A stretch of DNA of 64,000 nucleotides from Olleya aquimaris (GTDB lineage Bacteria; Bacteroidota; Bacteroidia; Flavobacteriales; Flavobacteriaceae). The stretch is from positions 124,001 to 188,000 of the forward strand of contig NZ_QLLO01000004.1 of the NCBI RefSeq assembly GCF_003259525.1, given 5' to 3'. The first letter of the stretch is position 1; each line of letters begins with the position of its first letter. The position numbers were made by a program, and so were the translations under genes. Under the pieces are notes generated by a model. The model was not told the DNA's origin. It ran no database searches and saw only the letters and a program-made list of their open reading frames with translations. This document shows, one piece after another, positions 7,401 through 14,692 of this stretch.

Positions 7401-9353
7401 CTAAAATTTCCATATAGCATACAATTGCATGTAGTTGTAGTTTTCTTTAAAGTTAAAGACATAGCGTGCACCAATACTTGGTCCAATTCTGGCAAATCCT
7501 ACAGTCGCTTCAATTAAAAATCCGGTTCTAAAATTGGTGAACGAATTTTTAGTTTCGTTAGAGGATTGATCGCTGCTTATTAAGCCTCCAGGTTGCGTAT
7601 TTATATTTTCATAACGTTCAACCAATACTTCTTCATTTCTTTTTTCATTAAGAGTTATGGTACCTTGTAATCCAGCACCTAATCCAATATAGTTGTTAAC
7701 ATTGTATCTTGCTAATACAGGGATTTCCCAATCAATATTCTCAAAAGATGTGGTTGTAGTTGTACGCTGAAAAAGCTCGTTAACTCCTGGTTCTCCTGTT
7801 AATTCTTCTCTTACCGTCGTGTTGCCATCATATTGATGAAAACTATTTAATAACTCCACTTGCCAATACCATCTATAAGATTTGTAAGGCGAAACAGTTG
7901 CACCAATAAAGTAGCTTTTAGAATTGTCTAAATCTGAAAACGAGTTATAACCTGCTTTAGCACCAATTGAAATACCTGGTAAAAAACGTGTTGTTGAGTA
8001 ATTAGTAATTATGGGATCGTTTTTATCAAAAATAATTGCGGTACGCGATTTGGTTTTTTGCTTATGAAAATCTTTACCAAACTTGATTCTGTATTGCACA
8101 AAACCTTTAGTAGAATCGTACACCTTTACATTTTTTTGCTCGCTTCCAGGCAAGTAAATGTTTTTGAAGGTGAAAATAGCTTGTTTTTCTGTGTAGGTAG
8201 TGTCTAGACAACTATATTCTACGTCATATTTAGGGCAGATTTTAACTTTGGGATACATGTCCAAGACTTCTATCGACGATTTGTCAAACATATCCGGAAT
8301 ATCTGTTTCTAAACGAATGGTTCTTGCTGGACCTTCGCCATTATTTTGAAATCTAATTTTAAATTTTGGTCGTTTATAGCGGACTAATCTATAATTTAAA
8401 AAAGTTGCGTTAGATGACATTTTGTTTGGGTCATGAGAGGTGACAATTTCCATTTCCATGTCTTTAACATGGTGGTTGTCATAGTTATCATCTGGAATAT
8501 ACACACCTCTAACACTAATAATAGCACTAGTATCCTTAAGCATTTCTGGTGTGGTTTTTAACGTGTAAAATACGTTGCGCTCTTCATTAGGCTGCATGTT
8601 ACTAAAGCGTAACTGACTAGAGTTTTTATAAGCTGCTTTAGCTTCTTCAAGGGTTAATGGTAAGTTTTGTTTTTCGGTAGAATCTTGGGGTTTAGCATAC
8701 AATGATATGCTATTGTTTTCTGCGGAAGCGTAATAAGTATCTCTATTAAGTTTCTTGGTGTAAACTAAGTTGTCATTATTTATAATAGTTTCACCATGAT
8801 GTGTTCTGGTATCTGTGATTTCAAAATTAGCATCCTTGTATACGGTCTCATTATAAAATAACATGAGTTTTCCGTTAGTGACATAATCTTTTGTGTTTTT
8901 ATATTTAAAAATAACTACAATTTCTTCTTCTGGAATGGGTTCTCTGTTTCGTTGTATATCAATTGCGTTATCCATTGAAGCTTCTTCTTGATAGTCTTCG
9001 TCTACATCATCTACTCTTATTTTTTTAGGACGAGAGGTTGGTGGTTTACCTGTGTCATAGTTATTGGTTGCCCATAAACGCACTTCATATTCGCCAGCTT
9101 TTTTATATGTTTTTGTTGGGTTGTTTTCTTTACTATAGGTACCATCTCCAAATTCCCAATAGTTAGTGTAAAATGCTTTTGGTGCACCAGCAATCTGGTT
9201 TAGTTCTGGTGCATTAGGTGAGAATTGTACTTGGTTACCTACTGTTTTATACTCTATTGTAGCTACACGTCTAGTGGTATCTATTGTAGTGGCCTGTTGT
9301 GCAAAACACAAAAAAGTACTTATGCTGAAAAGAAAAGTGATTAAAGTTTTCAT
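7401..9353 (-). CDS. PKD-domain protein with C-terminal outer-membrane beta-barrel
   Basis: The 650-residue protein has a signal peptide (MKTLITFLFSISTFLCFAQ). A PKD-type domain at about residues 35-115 contains YWEFGDGT (66-72) and TYKKAGEYEVRLWA. A middle region (~130-450) contains beta-sandwich sequence such as KFKIRFQNNGEGPARTIRLE, resembling the conserved-repeat domains of Bacteroidota surface proteins. The last ~190 residues (GISIGAKAGYNSFSD onward) alternate as a small outer-membrane barrel and end in aromatic WKF. It probably places a PKD module on one side of the outer membrane. It precedes the TPR-CHAT gene by 65 bp, which suggests a shared transcript and a sensing role; that role is inference. 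Confidence 0.8.
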   Translation of the reverse strand: MKTLITFLFSISTFLCFAQQATTIDTTRRVATIEYKTVGNQVQFSPNAPELNQIAGAPKAFYTNYWEFGDGTYSKENNPTKTYKKAGEYEVRLWATNNYDTGKPPTSRPKKIRVDDVDEDYQEEASMDNAIDIQRNREPIPEEEIVVIFKYKNTKDYVTNGKLMLFYNETVYKDANFEITDTRTHHGETIINNDNLVYTKKLNRDTYYASAENNSISLYAKPQDSTEKQNLPLTLEEAKAAYKNSSQLRFSNMQPNEERNVFYTLKTTPEMLKDTSAIISVRGVYIPDDNYDNHHVKDMEMEIVTSHDPNKMSSNATFLNYRLVRYKRPKFKIRFQNNGEGPARTIRLETDIPDMFDKSSIEVLDMYPKVKICPKYDVEYSCLDTTYTEKQAIFTFKNIYLPGSEQKNVKVYDSTKGFVQYRIKFGKDFHKQKTKSRTAIIFDKNDPIITNYSTTRFLPGISIGAKAGYNSFSDLDNSKSYFIGATVSPYKSYRWYWQVELLNSFHQYDGNTTVREELTGEPGVNELFQRTTTTTSFENIDWEIPVLARYNVNNYIGLGAGLQGTITLNEKRNEEVLVERYENINTQPGGLISSDQSSNETKNSFTNFRTGFLIEATVGFARIGPSIGARYVFNFKENYNYMQLYAIWKF

Positions 9354-9474
9354 TATAGTTAGTGATTTAATAGCGTAATAAATTTAGTGATAATATTTGT
9401 AAGTCTTACTTGAGGATAGATAATAGGTTGATTTGAATAGATTATTAATTAGTATTAAAGCATATCAAAAAAAT

Positions 9475-9504
9475 AAACCAGAAACAAAAGCTTCTGGTTT
9501 TTTA
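9475..9504 (-). terminator. terminator after the 35-aa gene
   Basis: The stem AAACCAGAA/TTCTGGTTT with an 8-nt loop has T or A runs on both sides. On the - strand it lies about 20 bp after the stop of the small gene and separates it from the PKD gene. Confidence 0.7.
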
Positions 9505-9520
9505 TAAGTTGAGAGTTTAA

Positions 9521-9628
9521 TTATGCAATTGAAGCAATAAGAGTTACCAAAATGGTTAGTCTAATAATGCAAAATAACACTTGTTCTTGTATGGCTTGGG
9601 CTGTTTTAAATTTACTAATCGTTTTCAT
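9521..9628 (-). CDS. 35-residue small membrane-type peptide under a predicted ECF promoter
   Basis: This frame runs from ATG at 9628 to TAA at 9521. It encodes 35 residues: a basic amphipathic start (MKTISKFKTAQAIQEQ) and a hydrophobic end (VLFCIIRLTILVTLIASIA), like a one-span membrane peptide or a toxin- or regulator-like peptide. No family is recognised. Support comes from context: a GGGTAACAAA-N13-TGATATAA promoter 29 bp upstream and a terminator just downstream, which form a complete small transcription unit. A frame on the other strand overlaps it and looks accidental. Confidence 0.55.
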   Translation of the reverse strand: MKTISKFKTAQAIQEQVLFCIIRLTILVTLIASIA

Positions 9629-9656
9629 AATACTTCGTTTTAATGTTATTACACCC

Positions 9657-9687
9657 TTATATCAATACTATTTAGTTTTTGTTACCC
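9657..9687 (-). promoter_or_regulatory. predicted ECF sigma promoter, copy D (35-aa gene)
   Basis: GGGTAACAAA, a 13-bp spacer and TGATATAA read on the - strand. The -10 side continues GGGTGTAA, as in copy C. Confidence 0.65.
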
Positions 9688-9700
9688 CTTATTATAAAAA

Positions 9701-9727
9701 AAAGTCAGAAAAATTAATTTCTGACTT
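9701..9727 (-). terminator. terminator of the downstream lipoprotein gene
   Basis: The stem AAAGTCAGAAA/TTTCTGACTTT is followed on the - strand by a run of eight T. It lies 33 bp after the stop at 9761. Confidence 0.8.
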
Positions 9728-9760
9728 TCAATTTACCACCAATGTAAAGTAGGAGTTTAA

Positions 9761-10741
9761 TTATGGTAGTGCATTTATTATGGCTACAAATTGAGCTTCT
9801 GTTACGACGTTAGTTTCATTTAGGTCAAAAGTTATAATATCATTAGCTACTATTGTAACAGCTTTAACAGCATATCTCCACATTCCGTTGTCCTCTGTTG
9901 CGAAAATCACATGACATTCTAAACCGATTGGGATCTGACCATAATGCTCGCTAAATAAATTTAACGTTCCATCATAGGTGTCTAAAGAGGCTAATCCAGA
10001 ATCTTCACCATCATATGATAAATAGATTGCACTGTTAGTAAAGTTATAACCTACTGGAGCTTGAGCTTGGATTAAGGTTTTTGGTCTTGGGTCGTTATAA
10101 AAACGATCAATATTAGACCATCCAAATTGTCCTAAAAAAGCGTAGTACTCTCCACCTTCTACAAATACACCACCTTGTCCTGTTGCATCTTCAACTTCAT
10201 CCCAAGTTAAGTTATCGTCGTTGTCTATAGTGCCTTCCCATAAAGTCATTGCTGGATCTGCTCCTCCTGTTAAACTGTTAGGTACAACTAATTGTATGTT
10301 ACAATTGGTATCTAATGCTACTCCATTTTGCGTAGCTTCAATAAAAAACTCACCACCAGAAATCAATAAGGCTTTATCTCCATTTGGTAATTCTCCCATG
10401 GTTGGTTTGTTAGTGGTTAGCATGTTTCCTTTTTCAAAAAGTTCGATATATTCTAAATCTACGTTTCCTGTTACAGGACTTCCGTTTAAGGTTAAACAGC
10501 TACCATTAATGTTAATTTGTACACCATTAGCTGAGGTAAACGTTACCGATCCATCTTCTGCATTAAAGTTGAAGTTCTGAGTGTTGTTTTCCAAAGCTTG
10601 TTCTCTAATGTTTTTAAATTCTTGAGATGTTGGTGGGATAAACTGTGTGTTGTTGTCATCAAAATCTTCATTATTATCACAACTTGTGAATAATAGAGTG
10701 GTCATTAATAGGGTTCCGAAAATTGTTTTTAAAGTTTTCAT
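9761..10741 (-). CDS. lipoprotein with ZU5-like beta domain, paralogue 2
   Basis: The 326-residue product begins MKTLKTIFGTLLMTTLLFTSC, a lipoprotein signal with lipobox LFTSC, then an acidic linker (DNNEDFDDNN) typical of Bacteroidota surface export signals. The region around 60-110 (EDGSVTFTSANGVQINING, then VTGNVDLEYIELF) resembles ZU5-type sandwiches. An in-frame ATG nine codons upstream (10768) was not chosen, because the predicted promoter -10 box at 10771-10778 would place transcription start at or after it. Function is unknown. The signal peptide is almost identical to that of the next gene, while the mature parts are diverged. Confidence 0.82.
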   Translation of the reverse strand: MKTLKTIFGTLLMTTLLFTSCDNNEDFDDNNTQFIPPTSQEFKNIREQALENNTQNFNFNAEDGSVTFTSANGVQININGSCLTLNGSPVTGNVDLEYIELFEKGNMLTTNKPTMGELPNGDKALLISGGEFFIEATQNGVALDTNCNIQLVVPNSLTGGADPAMTLWEGTIDNDDNLTWDEVEDATGQGGVFVEGGEYYAFLGQFGWSNIDRFYNDPRPKTLIQAQAPVGYNFTNSAIYLSYDGEDSGLASLDTYDGTLNLFSEHYGQIPIGLECHVIFATEDNGMWRYAVKAVTIVANDIITFDLNETNVVTEAQFVAIINALP

Positions 10742-10770
10742 TTTAATTTGTTTTAAATTGTTATTCATCT

Positions 10771-10801
10771 TTATATAAACAGGGTAAGTAATTTGTTACC
10801 C
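10771..10801 (-). promoter_or_regulatory. predicted ECF sigma promoter, copy B (lipoprotein 2)
   Basis: GGGTAACAAA, a 13-bp spacer and TTATATAA. The same bases form an inverted repeat AACAGGGTAA/TTACCCTGTT, so the site could also act as a terminator for the upstream gene. Confidence 0.65.
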
Positions 10802-10822
10802 TGTTTTTAGTTTTTTTATTTT

Positions 10823-11797
10823 TTAGTCTAATATGGCTAAAGCATCTAATATCTCTTGAGTGGATTTAGCTTCAAAGTTTAAGGTTAATTCTTCTTCGTC
10901 AGAGATAGTTACATTTTCTACAGCTAAGTATTGTTGATTATTTTCTAATGTAATTGCTATATAAGTAACCGCTAATCCTTCTGGTAACATATCTACATAA
11001 CTTTGTATTCCGTTAGTGTAAGGCGTAGTAAATTTTACTACTGCAGGTAAGTTGTTTTCTTCAAACACCATAAAAATTACTGTTTCAGTTTCGTTTGGGC
11101 TATTAGTTAAATTAATATAGTTAGTGGTTTTGTTTCCAGGATAGCTGTAAAATTTATCACAGTTAGACCAGCCTGTATCAAATACCTGATAAATGTAAGA
11201 TGCTGGAGAAGATACATATTGCATAGCATTAGTACCTAAGCTAACATCTGTAGTTGCATTCCAAACAATACCTTCTTCATCAGAAGTTGTACCAGCAAAT
11301 GGTAGCATCTCGCTATCAAATCCACCAGCAGATGGAACAGATATTTGATAATTAGCACCAGAAGCTATCTGTACGTCGTTACCATTTTGCGAAATTCTAA
11401 CTTCTGTTTCGCCTTCTGATAATAAAAAGGTGTTCTGGCTAGAAAAGTTAATGGCGTTTGTAGGTTTGTTTGATAAAATCATTTGACTAGGCTTAAAAAT
11501 TTCTTTAATAGATACATCCACTATACCAGTAACAGGGTTGTTACTTCCATCCACAAAAGCATTTGGTGGAAAAGTAACTACTGTTCCGTCTTCTCCTGTG
11601 ACACTGCCACCAGTTGAGGCATCAATAGTAAATGTTTGGTCTTGTACACCATGAGTTTCAAAAAAGCCTTGAATAGTCGTGTAGCTTAAAGTTTCTTGAT
11701 AGTTGTTATTGTCGTCAAAATCTTCATTATTATCACAACTTGTGAATAATAGAGTGGTCATTAATAGGGTTCCGAAAATTGTTTTTAAAGTCTTCAT
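10823..11797 (-). CDS. lipoprotein with ZU5-like beta domain, paralogue 1
   Basis: The 324-residue product has the same signal peptide and acidic linker as paralogue 2 (lipobox LFTSC, then DNNEDFDDNNN). The segment GGSVTGEDGTVVTFPPNAF, then VTGIVDVSIKEIF and LSNKPT, is the clearest ZU5-like pattern. The rest is beta-rich without known catalytic residues. The ATG at 11797 is preferred to the one at 11824, since the ECF-type -10 box (11827-11834) would start transcription about there. Both paralogues likely sit on the outer membrane surface and belong to the sigma regulon; this is inference. Confidence 0.82.
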   Translation of the reverse strand: MKTLKTIFGTLLMTTLLFTSCDNNEDFDDNNNYQETLSYTTIQGFFETHGVQDQTFTIDASTGGSVTGEDGTVVTFPPNAFVDGSNNPVTGIVDVSIKEIFKPSQMILSNKPTNAINFSSQNTFLLSEGETEVRISQNGNDVQIASGANYQISVPSAGGFDSEMLPFAGTTSDEEGIVWNATTDVSLGTNAMQYVSSPASYIYQVFDTGWSNCDKFYSYPGNKTTNYINLTNSPNETETVIFMVFEENNLPAVVKFTTPYTNGIQSYVDMLPEGLAVTYIAITLENNQQYLAVENVTISDEEELTLNFEAKSTQEILDALAILD

Positions 11798-11826
11798 ATT
11801 TTGTGTTTTTAAATTGTTATTCATGT

Positions 11827-11857
11827 TTATATAAACAGTGTAGGTGTTTTGTTACCC
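11827..11857 (-). promoter_or_regulatory. predicted ECF sigma promoter, copy A (lipoprotein 1)
   Basis: GGGTAACAAA, a 13-bp spacer and TTATATAA, followed within 10 bp by the gene. It is the same motif as copies B, C and D. Confidence 0.65.
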
Positions 11858-11870
11858 TGTTTTTGGTAAA

Positions 11871-12302
11871 TTATTTACTAGCTATAATTTTGTAAGACAT
11901 AATATCACCTTTAGCAACTAGATGTATCATTTGTTTTGCAGAAAACTCTGAAGAAGAAAATCCTTTTGCATATCCTTTTTCACTTTTAACTTCCCAGAAG
12001 TATAGGCGTGACTCTTTTTTAAACATCTCGCTTTTTAAGACAAAGTAGTTTGTGATTTTTCGTTCTAAAACCACCTCGTTTTGTCCAACAAGATTGGATC
12101 TTTTTTTAGCTTCAAATAATGTTGCTGCAGTTCCGGAAAATTCTCCGCTAGTTGTTACAACTGTCCAGTCGTAAACTTCTACTAGTTCTTTTTTAGTAAT
12201 GTCAACAGGTGTTACACTGTTACCATCTGTTTTTAAATTGGTAGCATTTGCGTTTAATAATCCAAATACTACTGTTGCGATAATTAAAATTGTACGTTTC
12301 AT
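11871..12302 (-). CDS. secreted protein of unknown function
   Basis: The 143-residue protein has a signal peptide (MKRTILIIATVVFGLLNANA) and a mature part of ~120 residues with mixed charge, including VYDWTVVTTSGEFSGTAATLFEAKKRS and YFWEVKSEKGYAKGFSS. No Cys-based lipobox or known motif is visible. It is the first gene on the - strand from the divergent ECF sigma gene and has the motif GGGTAACAAA-N13-TGATATAA about 70 bp upstream, so it is a probable target of that sigma factor. Confidence 0.7.
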   Translation of the reverse strand: MKRTILIIATVVFGLLNANATNLKTDGNSVTPVDITKKELVEVYDWTVVTTSGEFSGTAATLFEAKKRSNLVGQNEVVLERKITNYFVLKSEMFKKESRLYFWEVKSEKGYAKGFSSSEFSAKQMIHLVAKGDIMSYKIIASK

Positions 12303-12369
12303 AATTTCTAAAGTTTAAATTGATTTATAATTTGTTTAAATGTGTTGTCATTTTTTGACCGTTACACCC

Positions 12370-12400
12370 TTATATCAAAACCATTTAAACTTTGTTACCC
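12370..12400 (-). promoter_or_regulatory. predicted ECF sigma promoter, copy C (secreted protein gene)
   Basis: GGGTAACAAA, a 13-bp spacer and TGATATAA on the - strand, in the divergent region between the secreted protein gene and the sigma gene. Confidence 0.65.
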
Positions 12401-12444
12401 GTATTTACCGAAGTTTTTTTAAATTCGTTGTAAACAAAGGGTTT

Positions 12445-13026
12445 ATGAGTGAAAAAAAAATACACGAAGACCAGAAGTATGTAGATGGATTGGTAAATAA
12501 CAACTCCTTTATTATTCAGGCTATATATGATAAGTTTGCTCCAAAAGTGATAAACTACATTAGGCAAAATAGTGGTGATGCAGAACGTGCTCAGGATATT
12601 ATTCAAGAAACCATTATTACCATTTATAATCAAGGTTGTCAAAAAAAACTGCAATTAACCTGTCCTTTTGATGCCTACTTTTTTTTATTGTGTAAACGTA
12701 AGTGGTTAAACTATTTGAAAAAAAGTGGCAATAAAGAGGTAACAATTAATGAAGAAGTTTTATCTAAAGATGACGACGCACAAGAACTGTCTTTTGAATC
12801 TTCTATTTTTGAAGGAAAACAAGCCCTTTTTAACCAGATGTTTCAAAAACTAGGAGATGCCTGCAAAGACTTGCTAAAAGCTACTTTTAAAATTAAATCT
12901 ATGGAAGAAGTAGCAGCTAGCTTAAATGTAAGTTATGCTTACGCACGAAAGAAAAAATCGCTTTGCATTGGTCAATTAACCAAGTTAGTTCAGGAGTCGC
13001 CAACATTTAATCAACTTAATTATTAA
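12445..13026 (+). CDS. ECF-type RNA polymerase sigma factor
   Basis: The 193-residue protein has sigma region 2 at ~20-90 (IYDKFAPKVINYIRQ, then AQDIIQETIITIY; the helix around LLCKRKWLNYLKK) and region 4 at ~135-185 (CKDLLKATFKIKSMEEVAASL, then SYAYARKKKS). The ATG at 12445 (MSEKKIHEDQ) was chosen. An open frame continues upstream to 12340, but its extra 35 residues resemble no sigma sequence and overlap the divergent promoter. The putative anti-sigma gene starts 4 bp after the stop. Four promoters with one shared motif lie within 3 kb and are the natural candidate targets. Confidence 0.88.
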   Translation: MSEKKIHEDQKYVDGLVNNNSFIIQAIYDKFAPKVINYIRQNSGDAERAQDIIQETIITIYNQGCQKKLQLTCPFDAYFFLLCKRKWLNYLKKSGNKEVTINEEVLSKDDDAQELSFESSIFEGKQALFNQMFQKLGDACKDLLKATFKIKSMEEVAASLNVSYAYARKKKSLCIGQLTKLVQESPTFNQLNY

Positions 13027-13030
13027 TGTT

Positions 13031-13786
13031 ATGCAAGAACAAGATTACATCCTTTTTGAAAATTATCTATCTGGCGATTTATCTTCTGAAGAAATAACTG
13101 ATTTTGAAAACAGAATCAATACAGATGAAGACTTCAAACAAGCCTTCACTATTTATAAAGAGCTATCAGCACATTTAGAGCAAGAAATAGGTAATGAGGA
13201 TAACACCACAGATTTTAGAGCTAATTTAGATAGTATTTCTCATAGGTATTTCACCAAATTAGATATCGAAGAAAACCCTGTTGAAGTTAAAAAGACCTTT
13301 AGTGTTTACAAATTAGCAGTCGCAGCAAGTATTGCTTTAATAATGGGCTTCTTTGTGTTTAATCAGTTTTCTGGAGGAGCAGATTATTATGACTTTAATA
13401 ACCATGGAACAATAGATTTTACAGAGAGAAGTAGCGAAGACAATGTTGGTCTATTAATCAAAACAACAAAAGCCTTTAATAACAAGGAATATAAAGAAGC
13501 AAAAAGTTATTTAGAAGATTTATTAAAAGTCAACCCAGAAAACGTTGAGTATAATTTTTACTATGCCATTACTAATATTGAGCTAGATAATTTTGATCAA
13601 GCAGATTCTATTTTAGGAACCATTGTAAATGGTAATTCAGCATATAAAAATAAAGCCACATGGTATTTGGCTTTAAGTAAATTAAAACAAGACAAGGAAG
13701 AAGACTGTATAAAGCTACTAAAACAAATCCCTGAAGATGCAGACGATTACAGTCAAGCACTTAAATTATTGAAGAAGTTAAAGTAA
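13031..13786 (+). CDS. membrane-anchored TPR protein, putative anti-sigma factor
   Basis: The 251-residue protein has a cytoplasmic N-terminal region (1-~92) with the short acidic helices seen in zinc-free anti-sigma domains (FENYLSGDLSSEEITDFENRI). One membrane span follows at ~94-112 (KLAVAASIALIMGFFVF), then an outside TPR region at ~140-250 (AFNNKEYKEAKSYLEDLLKVNPEN). Coupling to the sigma gene (4-bp gap) and this topology fit an anti-sigma factor that senses an envelope signal through its TPR part. No His-Cys zinc motif is present. A role in binding the sigma factor is inferred. Confidence 0.78.
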   Translation: MQEQDYILFENYLSGDLSSEEITDFENRINTDEDFKQAFTIYKELSAHLEQEIGNEDNTTDFRANLDSISHRYFTKLDIEENPVEVKKTFSVYKLAVAASIALIMGFFVFNQFSGGADYYDFNNHGTIDFTERSSEDNVGLLIKTTKAFNNKEYKEAKSYLEDLLKVNPENVEYNFYYAITNIELDNFDQADSILGTIVNGNSAYKNKATWYLALSKLKQDKEEDCIKLLKQIPEDADDYSQALKLLKKLK

Positions 13787-13813
13787 CACATCTACAATCT
13801 TAAAATACTAGTT

Positions 13814-13845
13814 AAAAAGTCATCAAAACCATGATGACTTTTTTA
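13814..13845 (+). terminator. terminator of the sigma/anti-sigma operon
   Basis: The perfect stem AAAAAGTCATCA/TGATGACTTTTT with a 6-nt loop and trailing T lies 28 bp after the stop. Confidence 0.85.
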
Positions 13846-13851
13846 TTTTTG
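13844..13851 (+). promoter_or_regulatory. -7 box of the tatD-family gene
   Basis: TATTTTTG matches the Bacteroidota -7 consensus TAnnTTTG. It ends 4 bp before the ATG, so the transcript is probably leaderless or nearly so. Confidence 0.5.
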
Positions 13852-13855
13852 CCAC

Positions 13856-14623
13856 ATGATAATAACAGATACACATACCCATTTATATAGCGAAGCTTTT
13901 GACGAAGATAGAGACCAAATGATACAACGAGCAATAGATGCTGGTGTCTCTAGGTTTTTTGTGCCAGCAATAGATAGTGGATACACACAAGGTATGTTAG
14001 ATCTTCAATCTAAATATCCAGAACACGTATTTTTAATGATGGGTTTGCATCCCACACATGTAAAAGATAATTACGAAGAAGAATTGTCACATGTACAGCA
14101 GATGCTTAATCAACATAAATGTTATGCAGTTGGCGAAATTGGTATAGACTTGTATTGGGATAAAAGCACTTTAGGGATTCAACAAGAGGCTTTTAAAGCT
14201 CAAATCAAACTAGCAAAACAACACAAGTTACCCATAGTCATCCATTGTCGTGAGGCTTTTGATGAGATTTTTGAAATTTTAGACCAAGAACAATCTGATG
14301 ATTTGTTTGGTATTTTTCACTGTTTTACAGGAACAATAGATCAAGCGCATCAAGCTATATCTTATAATATGAAGTTGGGCATTGGAGGAGTGGTTACGTT
14401 TAAAAACGGAAAGATTGATCAGTTTTTAAATCAAATAGATTTAAAACATATTGTTTTAGAAACAGACTCGCCTTATTTGGCACCAAAACCTTACAGAGGA
14501 AAGCGTAACGAAAGTAGTTACATTACTAAGGTTTTAGAAAAGTTATCCGAAATTTACGTAGTGCCTCAAGAAAAAATTGCCGAAATTACAACCGAAAACT
14601 CAAAAAAAGTATTTAAAATTTAA
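13856..14623 (+). CDS. tatD: TatD-family metal-dependent deoxyribonuclease
   Basis: The 255-residue TIM-barrel hydrolase carries the full TatD motif set: DTHTHL at the start, MGLHPTH (~61), VGEIGIDLYWD (~93), PIVIHCREAF, IFHCFTGT and ETDSPYLAPKPYRG. These His, Glu and Asp residues bind the two metal ions. Family members are 3'-5' exonucleases that trim DNA or RNA. The length is normal. It stands between a terminator and the asparaginase gene. Confidence 0.93.
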   Translation: MIITDTHTHLYSEAFDEDRDQMIQRAIDAGVSRFFVPAIDSGYTQGMLDLQSKYPEHVFLMMGLHPTHVKDNYEEELSHVQQMLNQHKCYAVGEIGIDLYWDKSTLGIQQEAFKAQIKLAKQHKLPIVIHCREAFDEIFEILDQEQSDDLFGIFHCFTGTIDQAHQAISYNMKLGIGGVVTFKNGKIDQFLNQIDLKHIVLETDSPYLAPKPYRGKRNESSYITKVLEKLSEIYVVPQEKIAEITTENSKKVFKI

Positions 14624-14634
14624 CTGATAATGTC

Positions 14635-14656
14635 ATGCTGAGCGCAGTCAAAGCAT
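14635..14656. repeat. REP-like palindrome
   Basis: ATGCT and AGCAT arms enclose GAGCGCAGTCAA, the reverse form of the GCTTCGACTnCGCTCAGC family found elsewhere in the window. A short tandem of AATTCGTAATTC follows at about 14657-14692. Confidence 0.6.
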
Positions 14657-14692
14657 AATTCGTAATTCAAAATTCGTAATTCGTAATTCAAA

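Noticed and set aside
9552-9752. 66-residue open frame on the + strand
   Set aside because: It runs across the ECF-type promoter, a terminator stem and the opposite-strand 35-aa gene, and has no leader or family pattern.
12340-12444. N-terminal extension of the ECF sigma factor
   Set aside because: The extra 35 residues do not resemble sigma sequence and cover the divergent promoter region.
14657-14692. Regulatory site or attachment site
   Set aside because: It is only a short AT-rich tandem of AATTCGTAATTC with no flanking mobile gene.
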